From JAIEOG01 sp964519985 (GTDB lineage Bacteria; Bdellovibrionota; FAC87; UBA2466): DNA of 64,000 bases. Location of the stretch: assembly GCA_964519985.1 (NCBI GenBank), contig CAZFMF010000002.1, positions 62,001-126,000 of the forward strand, given 5' to 3'. The stretch's first letter is position 1; every line of letters starts with the position of its first letter. The notes beneath the pieces were generated by a model. It was not told the origin of the DNA. It did not search any database and saw only the letters and a program-made list of their open reading frames with translations. The position numbers were made by a program, and so were the translations under genes. This document shows positions 41,975 to 50,024 of this stretch, in pieces.

Positions 41975-42154
41975 ATGCTTAAAACACTCGTCACACTTTC
42001 AATGCTTTTTCTACTAGGAAGTTTGGCCTTGGGAGAGTGTGAAGTCAGAGGCATTGTTTTCCAGCCAAACATCAACGTTTTTCTTTCCACCTTGAAGAGT
42101 ACGGATTTGGTGAGGAAGCAAGAAAGCGAAGAACGTTCCTTCGCTCAATCTTGA
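41975..42154 (+). CDS. Small secreted protein, 59 residues
   Basis: ATG 41975 opens a 59-residue frame with an evident signal peptide (MLKTLVTLSMLFLLGSLALG, cleavage before ECEV). A short mature part follows, with one cysteine and an acidic/basic tail (RKQESEERSFAQS). No ribosome site of note. It may be a real small secreted peptide or the leftover start of a longer gene. It is read in the same direction as the PBP gene, 43 bases after it. Confidence 0.45.
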   Translation: MLKTLVTLSMLFLLGSLALGECEVRGIVFQPNINVFLSTLKSTDLVRKQESEERSFAQS

Positions 42155-42181
42155 TTCGGTAAACGGATGAGGCTCCGACCC

Positions 42182-42544
42182 TTAGAGGTTAGCCCAGGTA
42201 CCCGCTTCTTTCGCGCAATTCGTTTCGTACTTCGCGCGGCTATTCGCGGGGGCGAAGTAGAAAGCTTCCGCCTTGGCGGTGAGATTTTCCACGGTCTTCT
42301 CGGCGGTGCAAATGCCAGTCGCCCCGGTGCGATCGCAGGTGGTCTCCGAGTAACCGTCCTGCGCCTGGAAATTTTTCTTCTCTTCTTCAAGTCTGGCCGC
42401 GTCCTTCGAGCTAAACCAAGCGTTCACGCAAACCTTGACACCGTCGGGATTTTCCCTGGTCAGAGAACCCACGAATTGGAGTTCTCCCTTGCCGCAAGCC
42501 ATCAGCCCCACTACCACCAAACCGAAAATCACTTTGTTCAACAT
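42182..42544 (-). CDS. Small lipoprotein of unknown function
   Basis: A 120-residue protein with leader MLNKVIFGLVVVGLMACGKG, lipobox LMAC (C17). The mature part contains four more cysteines in VCVNAW, ETTCDRTGATGICTAEKT and ETNCAK, suggesting two disulfides, and a Lys/Glu-rich helix between. No family recognised. It converges on the small secreted gene. Confidence 0.7.
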   Translation of the reverse strand: MLNKVIFGLVVVGLMACGKGELQFVGSLTRENPDGVKVCVNAWFSSKDAARLEEEKKNFQAQDGYSETTCDRTGATGICTAEKTVENLTAKAEAFYFAPANSRAKYETNCAKEAGTWANL

Positions 42545-42640
42545 TCGAATCTCCCTAGGCGAAAAGTCGCCAAGGCGCTGATTGCAAGCTGTGCCAGAAA
42601 TTCGTGGGCAGAAAAGAAGGCATTGGGGCGGCTAAACGTT

Positions 42641-42668
42641 AGACAGAATGCCGGAGACAGAATGCCGG
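42641..42668. repeat. Two tandem copies of a 14-bp unit
   Basis: AGACAGAATGCCGG occurs twice back to back, ending one base before the stop codon region of the ArsC/Spx-like gene. The two copies are identical. Short tandem duplication; no function evident. Confidence 0.8.
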
Positions 42669-42669
42669 T

Positions 42670-43026
42670 CTAGGCGAAAGCCTTCTGCCAAACCTCTTTG
42701 TTGAAGCCGACTAGGCCCAGCTTGTCGGTGAGGAGAAAGGGGCGGCGGACCAGTCGCCCGTCACTGGCCAGCAATGCCAGGGCCTCGTCCTCCGACATTT
42801 TGGGGAGCTTATCCTTCAGAAACTGCGCCTGGTAGACACGGCCCGCGGTATTGAAGAGCGCCCGGATATTTCCTTGGAAGACGAGCATGCGTTTGAGCTC
42901 ATCGAGACCCGGCGGCTGGGTAAAAATATCGATCCGCTCGACGGCATACCGATGATTGGTCAGAAACTTTAGCGCCTGCTTGCAACTGGTGCAGAGACGG
43001 TACTCGTAAAATTTCAGCGTCTTCAT
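42670..43026 (-). CDS. ArsC/Spx-family thioredoxin-fold protein
   Basis: A 118-residue cytoplasmic protein starting MKTLKFYEYRLCTSCKQALK. The CTSC pair at the first helix, ALFNTAGRVYQAQFLKDKLP and DGRLVRRPFLLTDKLGLVGF with its conserved Arg are the layout of the ArsC/Spx/YffB-like family. These include arsenate reductases and transcription factors; the actual role here is not evident, as there are no arsenic genes nearby. I prefer ATG 43026 over the upstream start. It follows the HEPN gene by 57 bases on the same strand. Confidence 0.85.
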   Translation of the reverse strand: MKTLKFYEYRLCTSCKQALKFLTNHRYAVERIDIFTQPPGLDELKRMLVFQGNIRALFNTAGRVYQAQFLKDKLPKMSEDEALALLASDGRLVRRPFLLTDKLGLVGFNKEVWQKAFA

Positions 43027-43083
43027 GCAGGATTCTTTTACCATCTATCGGCGAGAAATGCGCTTGCCGGTCCGGGAGAGGAG

Positions 43084-43479
43084 TCAGTCGATCTGACTCT
43101 TAGCCCACTCCACCGTGCGCAGAGCCAAAGCAATCGTCGCCTTGATTTCCTCGGTGGTAATTTGCACAACGCCTTCCTCATATCGGCGAACGGTCGCGAA
43201 CTGCCCCAAATCGACCATGCTTTCCGTTTCGGGGACCACGATAGTGCTTGGAAAGAGTTCAAGCAGGATACCAATTTCGTGGGTCAATGGCAGGGGAACC
43301 TCGTTCCAGCACAAAACGGCTTTGAGTGCCTTCTCAATTGCCTGCTGAGCGAGAAAGAGCGTGTTTTCGGGTCGTCCCTTCTTATAGACCGCCAAGCCCT
43401 CAGCCGATTGAAGATCCCCCTCGGCAATACGGAGCAATTCGACGGCGTATGCCTTTTTAAATTTTTGCTTCTTTGTCAT
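43084..43479 (-). CDS. HEPN-domain protein (putative toxin of an MNT/HEPN pair)
   Basis: A 131-residue helical protein with the HEPN core: LLRIAEGDLQSAEGLAVYKK, LFLAQQAIEKALKAVLCWN, THEIGILLEL and VRRYEEGVV at the position of the usual RYP motif. HEPN toxins of MNT pairs (HepT) are ribonucleases or adenylation targets; the typical R-x4-6-H active site is not clearly present, so activity is uncertain. It overlaps the end of the MNT gene by 23 bases, the normal gene order for the pair. Confidence 0.85.
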   Translation of the reverse strand: MTKKQKFKKAYAVELLRIAEGDLQSAEGLAVYKKGRPENTLFLAQQAIEKALKAVLCWNEVPLPLTHEIGILLELFPSTIVVPETESMVDLGQFATVRRYEEGVVQITTEEIKATIALALRTVEWAKSQID

Positions 43480-43852
43480 TGCTTAGTCCGCTTTCCAAAC
43501 CCGCTCGGCAGTAGGTGCAAACCCCTTGTTCCCAGGCAACCATGGAAATCCCTCCCAGCTCTCTCAGACGCAAGAACTCCGCTTGAGTCTTCCAAATCAA
43601 GTCAACGGGAAGAGTCGAAAGTGGAAAAAAAGGGCGCAACTTCTTACGCCCCACCTCAAAATGCCGTTGATCGTCCACGACAACGAGAAAATCCAAGTCC
43701 GACTGATCGGTCGCTCTGCCCGCCGCCGCGGATCCGAAGCAAAAAATGCTGCAGGGTTCGACCGCGGTTGCAATGATCGACGTCACGCGAGCAATCTCTG
43801 CTTCTTGGAAGTCGCCTGGGAGTGGTCGACGGGTGACCTTGAGCGGTTTCAT
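43457..43852 (-). CDS. Minimal nucleotidyltransferase (MNT, putative antitoxin)
   Basis: A 131-residue protein from ATG 43852 (GGTGAAGGA upstream). It has the nucleotidyltransferase signature FGSAAAGRATDQSDLDFLVV (G40-S41 and D52/D54) and a third acidic residue in LPVDLIW (D84). MNT proteins of MntA/HepT modules AMPylate and silence the HEPN toxin. Two cysteines in GVCTYCRAG near the C-terminus are extra. It lies 47 bases after the dynamin-like GTPase stop and overlaps the HEPN gene. Confidence 0.85.
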   Translation of the reverse strand: MKPLKVTRRPLPGDFQEAEIARVTSIIATAVEPCSIFCFGSAAAGRATDQSDLDFLVVVDDQRHFEVGRKKLRPFFPLSTLPVDLIWKTQAEFLRLRELGGISMVAWEQGVCTYCRAGLESGLSNDKEAKI

Positions 43853-43899
43853 TCCTTCACCATAAAGGGACACTTGGACTCCGGCAACAGCGAGCCGGC

Positions 43900-45867
43900 C
43901 TAGTTCAGCAGATCCGCAACCCGAGGACGCCTCAATTGGTCCGCGATCCGACGAGCGCAGTCGACGTGTTCTCGCAGGCGTCGCACTTCCGGTGTGGAAG
44001 TGGCCTGAAACGCCTCGGACAGCGCTTCGTAAAATTCTTTCAGATAGTGATCCTTCATCCACTGCATGACCCAAACAACACGGGCCATCGCATACTGATT
44101 TTGAATCGTTTCCAGTGAGTCGGTGAGCATTTTTTCGCGCGACCGCTCGGCTTTGACCGCGATCGCCGGGGCCGCCTTGAGGAACGTCAAACCACCGACG
44201 ATCCCTTGCGCGGCTCCTGTCGCAAAGCTGGTAAAAAAATTCCAGGTGAGAGGGATCGAAACCACCCCGCCGGTCAGAAAGCCAACCACGGGGGGTCCGA
44301 CCAGCTGCGCCGCGGCGAGCACCAGATCCCGATTGTGGAAAGACTGGTACGTGTCCGGCTCTTCTTTCTTCAAGCGATTGAGTTCTGCTTCGATCGCACG
44401 TTGGAGTTCGGGACCGACCAGTTTCAATTTCGCATGTTGCCTTTGCAGCTCCACCTGCGCCTTGAAATACGCCTCGCCGTCCGTGACGTCGCGAAGGATT
44501 TTAGCCAGCCGACCCGAGACATGGCCCGAATCCCGGAGCTGCTTTAACTCTCCGAGCAATCGCGCCACGACTTCCTTCTGCAGGTAGTCCCATTCCGAAT
44601 CGCGATAGGCGCGCTCTTTCTCGGCAATCGCGTCACGCACGAGGAAACGCACGACCGAAGCACCCCCTTTTTGCAAGAAAAGCGGCACGGCCAAAACCGC
44701 CTTGGTGGTCCAAGACTGGTGTTGGCTCTGCCATGTGGCCAGGACCGTCTGACTGAGCGCCCCCGACGGCATCTCCGGCCAGTCTTGCCCTTTGGCGGGC
44801 GCGGACTCTTTTTCGCCAAGCATTCGCCGCAAGTTCGTTAGCGAGGCGTTGGTTTCCTCGACTACCTTTAGAAAGTTCGCAAGGCCCGTCGGAGCGGCCA
44901 GCGCTTGCTCCACGGCTCCCAGCTGCGCTTGCATCCGGACTCTATCGACTTCAAGATTTTCAATTTCCGTCAGCGGATCGATTTGGACGGGCGTTTCGAG
45001 CCCATCTTTTCCGATGCGAAAAAAATCAAGCACCTGCCCGTTCTCCGCGCGCTCCGGATCGTTTTTGATCGCAAATCCTCCGAGGAATTGAATGCCCGCC
45101 ACTTTACGGAGGTGCTCGAGACGCTGCGGCCAATGTTTGCGATGAAAGTCTATGTGCGAGCGGTTAAAAACAGCAATCGAAGGCTTGTCGCTGGCCGCGA
45201 TGTCTTGGAGCAAGGCAACATTGTCATGGTTCGCGTAAGACTCGTCCAGCATGACCATCACCAAATCCGACGCCATAATAATCGGCAGGGCCAACCGCTC
45301 GTTATTACGCTTCACCGAATCGAAATCGGGAACATCGACCACCACCACATTCGGCGGGACAAGCGGGTGTTTTTTCCACAGCAGGATGCGTTTCCCGTGG
45401 GTTTCGGCCGTCGCCTCGTCTTGATTGCGCAAGGGCCGCAATTCATACCCGGGAAAGAGGGCGGAGAGATAGCGTGGGTCGGAACCTTCCGAGAGAAATA
45501 CCGTCGGAATCGTCGTGAGCCCACCGATGGGACCCGCTCGGGTTAGGCGTTGCTCGCCTTCCGCTCGCAACGTGGAATTCAATCCGGTGGATTTGCCAGC
45601 GTTGGCCACACCGGCAAAAGCGACAATGATCGGCCGATTGGGGATAAGCAGCTGACCGCCGATTTTTTCCCAAAAGCGATCGAAGTCCGTGGTCTCGTAA
45701 TCCAGACCCGCGGCCGCGAGGTTCGCCTTTAGCGTGCGAACTGCGACTTCGATCCCCATCAAACTGGCCGTAAAATCTTCAACGAGCCGCCGGTCGGCCG
45801 CTCGGACTGGCATCGCACCGAGCACGACACACAGAAGCCCCCAATACTTCCACCCCATCCCAACCAT
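43900..45867 (-). CDS. Dynamin-like GTPase with apparent signal peptide
   Basis: A 655-residue P-loop GTPase: G1 GVANAGKST (86-94), G3 region VVVVDVPDFDS (about 174-184), G4-like FNRSH (234-238). The helical rest, with coiled-coil segments (YLQKEVVARLLGELKQLRDS), contains a hydrophobic hairpin about 512-575 (LVLAAAQLVGPPVVGFLTGG, SFATGAAQGIVGGLTFLKAA), as in bacterial dynamin-like proteins, which fuse or remodel membranes. The N-terminus (MGWKYWGLLCVVLGAMPVRA) looks like a signal peptide or anchor, unexpected for a GTP-using enzyme. It precedes the MNT/HEPN pair on the same strand. Confidence 0.8.
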   Translation of the reverse strand: MVGMGWKYWGLLCVVLGAMPVRAADRRLVEDFTASLMGIEVAVRTLKANLAAAGLDYETTDFDRFWEKIGGQLLIPNRPIIVAFAGVANAGKSTGLNSTLRAEGEQRLTRAGPIGGLTTIPTVFLSEGSDPRYLSALFPGYELRPLRNQDEATAETHGKRILLWKKHPLVPPNVVVVDVPDFDSVKRNNERLALPIIMASDLVMVMLDESYANHDNVALLQDIAASDKPSIAVFNRSHIDFHRKHWPQRLEHLRKVAGIQFLGGFAIKNDPERAENGQVLDFFRIGKDGLETPVQIDPLTEIENLEVDRVRMQAQLGAVEQALAAPTGLANFLKVVEETNASLTNLRRMLGEKESAPAKGQDWPEMPSGALSQTVLATWQSQHQSWTTKAVLAVPLFLQKGGASVVRFLVRDAIAEKERAYRDSEWDYLQKEVVARLLGELKQLRDSGHVSGRLAKILRDVTDGEAYFKAQVELQRQHAKLKLVGPELQRAIEAELNRLKKEEPDTYQSFHNRDLVLAAAQLVGPPVVGFLTGGVVSIPLTWNFFTSFATGAAQGIVGGLTFLKAAPAIAVKAERSREKMLTDSLETIQNQYAMARVVWVMQWMKDHYLKEFYEALSEAFQATSTPEVRRLREHVDCARRIADQLRRPRVADLLN

Positions 45868-45916
45868 ACTTCCCGGATAACTGCTTCACCCCGAGTTGCC
45901 AAGGAGATTCCGGGAG

Positions 45917-46519
45917 TTAGAGCGTGGCGAAGGGATAGGAGATCCCAAAAACCGTTTCAGAGTGGGCGTTCATTAAGCCGTAACCCCATTGCACCCAGAG
46001 TCGGGTATGCGCGCCATCGCGCCAATCCCAATTCAGACCCACGGTCGGCCGCACGCCCGTTTCGGAGGTCCCTTTCCCCAGCGCAAATGAGGGAGTGACT
46101 TGCGCGCCAACAAACGGAACGAGTACGCCCGCGCTGGAGAAAAAAGCGCGGCTAAGGGTTCCGGAAGCTCCGAGCGAGAAAAATCCTTCGCCGCGATCAC
46201 GTTGAAAAACGGAGGAAATCCCAAAGGCACCGCGCACCCGTCCGCTGGCGAAAACCTCCCACTCCCCTTCGGCCCCAAAATGAAAACCGGCCATCCCGGA
46301 GCCAAAAACCATCCCGGTGCGCAAACCGGGTTCCGGTTCCAGACTCAATCGCGAGGTCAGGTAGGCGCCCGCTCCACCGCCCCGAAAACCCGGGGCCAAC
46401 GAGAGGTGGGCGCGGGGGATCAGCGCGGGCAACCCACCCGTGAGCAAGCCCCCGGGGATTTCACGCGCCGGGAGCGACGCACTAAGAATTGCGATGAAAA
46501 AAAGGCTACTCTTCCACAC
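45917..46519 (-). CDS. Exported protein, likely small outer-membrane beta-barrel
   Basis: A 200-residue protein starting at GTG 46519, overlapping the murA stop by 14 bases, so translation is likely coupled. Signal peptide MWKSSLFFIAILSASLPA, then strands rich in Gly and aromatic residues (GAYLTSRLSLEPEPGLRTGM, GMAGFHFGAEGEWEVFASGR) and a C-terminus GYGLMNAHSETVFGISYPF. The pattern fits a small outer-membrane barrel. No family recognised. Confidence 0.68.
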   Translation of the reverse strand: MWKSSLFFIAILSASLPAREIPGGLLTGGLPALIPRAHLSLAPGFRGGGAGAYLTSRLSLEPEPGLRTGMVFGSGMAGFHFGAEGEWEVFASGRVRGAFGISSVFQRDRGEGFFSLGASGTLSRAFFSSAGVLVPFVGAQVTPSFALGKGTSETGVRPTVGLNWDWRDGAHTRLWVQWGYGLMNAHSETVFGISYPFATL

Positions 46520-47771
46520 GGGAAATTTTAGCGCCCAAGCGTTGTAGCTTCTGGTCGAGTTTTTGGTAGCCGCGATCGAGGTGATAAATGCGGCTGATGC
46601 GGCTCTCGCCTTCCGCCGCCAGCGCCGCTACGACGAGCGAAGCACTCGCACGCAAATCAGTGGCCATCATCGGCGCTCCTTTTAGCCGGCTGCCCTGCAC
46701 CCGGGCCTCGTTGCCGTCGATTTCGATTTGCGCGCCCAGACGCCGCAGTTCGGCCACGTGCATGAAGCGGTTCTCAAAAATCGTTTCCCGCACCCGGCTC
46801 TCGCCGTCGGCCTGTAGCAGCGCCGCCAGCAACTGCGCTTGCATATCGGTGGCAAAACCCGGATAGGGTTGCGTCTCCACGTCGATCGGTCGGTATCTTT
46901 CGGCGGGCGTCACGTGCACTCGCGTGCCCTGCGCCTGAACATCGAGGCCCACTCCCATCGCGCGGAAAACCTCGATCACCGATTGCATCTGCCGGACATC
47001 CGTATCAACGAGGGTGAGCGCACTCCGGGTGGCCGCCGCGATGGCGATCCAAGTGCCGGTTTCAATGCGATCGGGACGGATACGCACCGGTTGGGCCGGT
47101 GGGCGCAGATCGCCGCCCCGCACGCGGATAAGCGGCGTACCGAGGCCTTCAATTTCGGCTCCCGCCGATTGCAAAAATTCTCCCAGCGCGACCACTTCGG
47201 GTTCCTGCGCAGCGTTGCGCAAAATCGTGGTGCCTTCGGCGCGGGTGGCGGCCATCAAGATATTCTCGGTGCCGGTCACCGAAACCTGCGGGAAAGTGAT
47301 GTCGGCCCCCCGTAGGCGGTCTTTCACCTTGGCCCGAATATAGCCGCCCTCCACCGCCACCGTGACGCCCATTTTCTCTAAAGCATCCGTATGAAAACCC
47401 ACCGGACGCGCGCCAATCGCACATCCCCCGGGTAAGCTCACTTCCGCTTCGCCGTGCTTAGCGACCAAAGGCCCGAGCGCCAAAATCCCCGCGCGCATTT
47501 TTCGCACCCATTCGTAGGGTGCACGCGCAATACGAATCGCCGGATAAATCCGCACGACGCCGGCTTCCTTGTCCCAACCGGATTCGGTGCCGATTTCTTC
47601 TAGCAGTTTTAACGTGGTTTCAATGTCCCAGAGGCGAGGCACATTTTCGTAAACGATTTCTTTATCGAAAAGCAACGAGGCGAAAAGCAGCGGCAGCGCC
47701 GCATTCTTTGAGCCACTGATCGAAACCTCACCCTCGAGGCGACTGGGTCCCTGAATGACAAGTGCGTCCAT
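46506..47771 (-). CDS. murA: UDP-N-acetylglucosamine 1-carboxyvinyltransferase
   Basis: First committed step of peptidoglycan synthesis, transferring enolpyruvate from PEP to UDP-GlcNAc; target of fosfomycin. The 421-residue protein starts LVIQGPSRLEGEVSISGSKN. The PEP-reactive C117 is in LPGGCAIGARPVGFH, and YPGFATDMQAQLLAALLQAD and FENRFMHVAELRRLGA follow. The cysteine is present, so fosfomycin sensitivity of the enzyme is expected. It lies downstream of prmC, across a hairpin. Confidence 0.97.
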   Translation of the reverse strand: MDALVIQGPSRLEGEVSISGSKNAALPLLFASLLFDKEIVYENVPRLWDIETTLKLLEEIGTESGWDKEAGVVRIYPAIRIARAPYEWVRKMRAGILALGPLVAKHGEAEVSLPGGCAIGARPVGFHTDALEKMGVTVAVEGGYIRAKVKDRLRGADITFPQVSVTGTENILMAATRAEGTTILRNAAQEPEVVALGEFLQSAGAEIEGLGTPLIRVRGGDLRPPAQPVRIRPDRIETGTWIAIAAATRSALTLVDTDVRQMQSVIEVFRAMGVGLDVQAQGTRVHVTPAERYRPIDVETQPYPGFATDMQAQLLAALLQADGESRVRETIFENRFMHVAELRRLGAQIEIDGNEARVQGSRLKGAPMMATDLRASASLVVAALAAEGESRISRIYHLDRGYQKLDQKLQRLGAKISRVEE

Positions 47772-47783
47772 ACAATCCTTACC

Positions 47784-47827
47784 GGTGTCTTAAAAAGTGC
47801 GTGGCACCTTTTAAGACAGGTACCTTG
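47784..47827. repeat. Hairpin-forming palindrome upstream of murA
   Basis: GTCTTAAAAAGTGC (47787-47800) and GCACCTTTTAAGAC (47804-47817) are inverted copies with one mismatch; outside lie GGT on the left and AGGTACC on the right. GGTACC links it loosely to the repeats at 34875 and 53883. It fills the gap between prmC and murA and is not followed by a T-run. Confidence 0.6.
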
Positions 47828-47830
47828 ATT

Positions 47831-48664
47831 CTAAAGACGACCATACGCGACTCGATCGCGGCCCGCGAGATCCTTTTCGATGGTTGCATCGCGAAAGCCG
47901 GTGTTTTTGAGCAGGCGCAGGACCGCGTCGCCTTGATCCGAGCCGATTTCTAGAAGGATGCCGCCCCCCGGTTTTAGATGCTTGGGCGCCCATTCGATCA
48001 TCCGAGTGACGCACTCAAGACCCGTGGCTCCACCGTCCAAGGCTTGCGGGGGTTCGTGGCGTACCTCGCGGGAAAGACGGGGAATTTCGGAATGCGTGAC
48101 GTAGGGAGGGTTGGCAATCCACCAATCCACCGGGGCACGGGTGGTGACCCCCGCGAAGAAGTCCCCCTCGTAAAGGTGGTAGTTGGCGGCGCCGATGATA
48201 TTTTGACGCAGGTACGGAAGCGAGGCCGGATTGCTTTCCCACGCATGCCAGGTCCAGGGGCGCTCCCCCAGCAGGCTAATTCCAATGACGCCGGAACCCG
48301 CGCCGAGCTCCGCGATTTCCAGCGGTCCCTGCGGCAAGCGCTGCAACGCCAGGGCGACCAAAACTTCGGTCTCGGGCCGCGGGATCAGTACGCCCGGCCC
48401 CACCGCAAACCGCCCTTTCCAAAAATCCTCATAACCCACGATGTATTGAAAGGGTTCGCCGGTAAGCCGCCTTTCGACGAGGCGCTCGCAGCGTGCGTGG
48501 TCGGCCTCCGTCAGTGGCGACTCCCACCGCAGAATCAATTGCGAGGAATCGATTCCCAACCCCGCTTCGACGATTTGCTTCATGTGCAAAAGGGGGTCCG
48601 CGCATTCCAGGCGCGCCGATTCCAAACGGGACTTGCCCGCCAAAATGTATTCCCGGTAGCGCAT
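47831..48664 (-). CDS. prmC: Release factor glutamine methyltransferase
   Basis: Methylates the GGQ glutamine of release factors; its substrate PrfA is encoded just upstream. The 277-residue protein has the N-terminal helical domain (EYILAGKSRLESARLECADP), YIVGYEDFWKGRFAVGPGVL, the SAM motif IAELGAGSGVIGISLL and the catalytic NPPY in WWIANPPYVTHSEI (about residue 184). It starts four bases after the prfA stop; this prfA-prmC pairing is common. Confidence 0.95.
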   Translation of the reverse strand: MRYREYILAGKSRLESARLECADPLLHMKQIVEAGLGIDSSQLILRWESPLTEADHARCERLVERRLTGEPFQYIVGYEDFWKGRFAVGPGVLIPRPETEVLVALALQRLPQGPLEIAELGAGSGVIGISLLGERPWTWHAWESNPASLPYLRQNIIGAANYHLYEGDFFAGVTTRAPVDWWIANPPYVTHSEIPRLSREVRHEPPQALDGGATGLECVTRMIEWAPKHLKPGGGILLEIGSDQGDAVLRLLKNTGFRDATIEKDLAGRDRVAYGRL

Positions 48665-48667
48665 GGA

Positions 48668-49753
48668 TTATCTTCCCGGTATGCCGCCGCCGGCCTGCGC
48701 CTTAAGCTGCTCGGCCTGATAAAAAGCGGTGAGCTGTCCGAGCAGCCCTTCGATATCGCCCTGCATGAAGGCGTCGATCTGGTGGACGGTCACGCCGATG
48801 CGATGATCGGTCACTCGCCCCTGGGGGAAATTGTAGGTCCGAATCTTTTCGCTGCGCTCGCCCGTGCCGACCTGACTCAAACGGTCGGCGGAGATACGAT
48901 CGTGTTGCTCCTGCTGTTTCATATCGAGCAGACGCGAACTCAAAACCTTAAGTGCCTTGGACTTATTCTTGTGTTGTGACTTTTCGTCGCGGCAGACCAC
49001 CACCATATTCGTCGGCAAATGGGTGATGCGCACCGCGGAGTCCGTGGTGTTGACACTCTGTCCGCCGGGGCCCGAGCTACGAAACACATCGATGCGCAGA
49101 TCGTTGGGATCGATGGTGACTTCGACTTCATCCGCTTCGGGCAACACAGCGACCGTGATGGTGCTCGTGTGCACTCGGCCTTGCGTTTCCGTTTTAGGAA
49201 CCCGCTGCACGCGATGCACCCCACTTTCGTGCTTTAACTTGCTGTAAACCTTGTCCCCGCTGATGAGCGCGATGATTTCCTTCATCCCGCCGACGTCGTT
49301 TTCGCTCATGCTCATGACTTCGATCCGCCATCGCTGGCGTTCGGCGAATTTCGAGTACATGCGGAACACATCGCCGACAAAAATTCCCGCTTCATCGCCG
49401 CCGGCTCCGGCGCGAATTTCGAGAATGATATTGCGATCGTCGTTCGGGTCCTTGGGCAAAAGCAGAATGGTGATCGCTTTTTCCAGCTCCAGAAGCTTGG
49501 GCTCTAGTTCTTTGTTTTCGTCGAGGGCGAGATCCTTGAGCTCACCGCTCTCTTCGGCGATAAGCTTCAGGTTTTGCGAGAAATGGGACTTGAGCTGCTT
49601 GTATTCGCGGTAGGCGCGGACGAGCTCCTGCAGCCCACTATGTTCTTTGCTCAGTTTTTGAAAGAGCTGCGGCTGCGCCGCTACATCCGGTGAGGTCAGG
49701 CGGACTTCGATGTCCTCATAGTGCGCCTCGACCTCTTCCAGCTTCTCGAACAT
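48668..49753 (-). CDS. prfA: Peptide chain release factor 1
   Basis: Recognises UAA and UAG stop codons and triggers peptide release. The 361-residue protein has the tripeptide region RVPKTETQGRVHTST (PxT, marking RF1 rather than RF2), the catalytic GGQ in SSGPGGQSVNTTDSAVRITH (about residue 228) and an N-terminal coiled coil. It lies between rpmE and prmC, 12 and 4 bases away. Confidence 0.97.
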   Translation of the reverse strand: MFEKLEEVEAHYEDIEVRLTSPDVAAQPQLFQKLSKEHSGLQELVRAYREYKQLKSHFSQNLKLIAEESGELKDLALDENKELEPKLLELEKAITILLLPKDPNDDRNIILEIRAGAGGDEAGIFVGDVFRMYSKFAERQRWRIEVMSMSENDVGGMKEIIALISGDKVYSKLKHESGVHRVQRVPKTETQGRVHTSTITVAVLPEADEVEVTIDPNDLRIDVFRSSGPGGQSVNTTDSAVRITHLPTNMVVVCRDEKSQHKNKSKALKVLSSRLLDMKQQEQHDRISADRLSQVGTGERSEKIRTYNFPQGRVTDHRIGVTVHQIDAFMQGDIEGLLGQLTAFYQAEQLKAQAGGGIPGR

Positions 49754-49765
49754 TCAATGGCTGGA

Positions 49766-49984
49766 TTAGTAGGAACGTTTGCCGTCTTTGGCGCCGTACT
49801 TCTTCATGAAGCGTTGCACGCGGCCTTCGGTATCCATGAGACGCGCCTTCCCGGTAAAGAGCGGGTGGCAAGCCGAGCAGGTCTCAATGCGGATGTCCTT
49901 CTTGGTCGCCCGCGTATGGATTTCGTTCCCGCAAGTGCAGCGGATCGTCGTTTCAAAATATTCAGGGTGAATGCCAGGTTTCAT
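49766..49984 (-). CDS. rpmE: Ribosomal protein bL31 (zinc form)
   Basis: The 72-residue protein from ATG 49984 starts MKPGIHPEYFETTIRCTCGN and ends KKYGAKDGKRSY. Four cysteines in CTC (16, 18) and CSAC (36, 39) form the zinc site of the C+ type. A longer upstream in-frame reading is not expected to be translated. The gene is followed by prfA after 12 bases and preceded by cpaF. Confidence 0.95.
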   Translation of the reverse strand: MKPGIHPEYFETTIRCTCGNEIHTRATKKDIRIETCSACHPLFTGKARLMDTEGRVQRFMKKYGAKDGKRSY

Positions 49985-50024
49985 AGCGGAACAATCTGGC
50001 ACAAAAGGCGGACAATCGCAAGGC

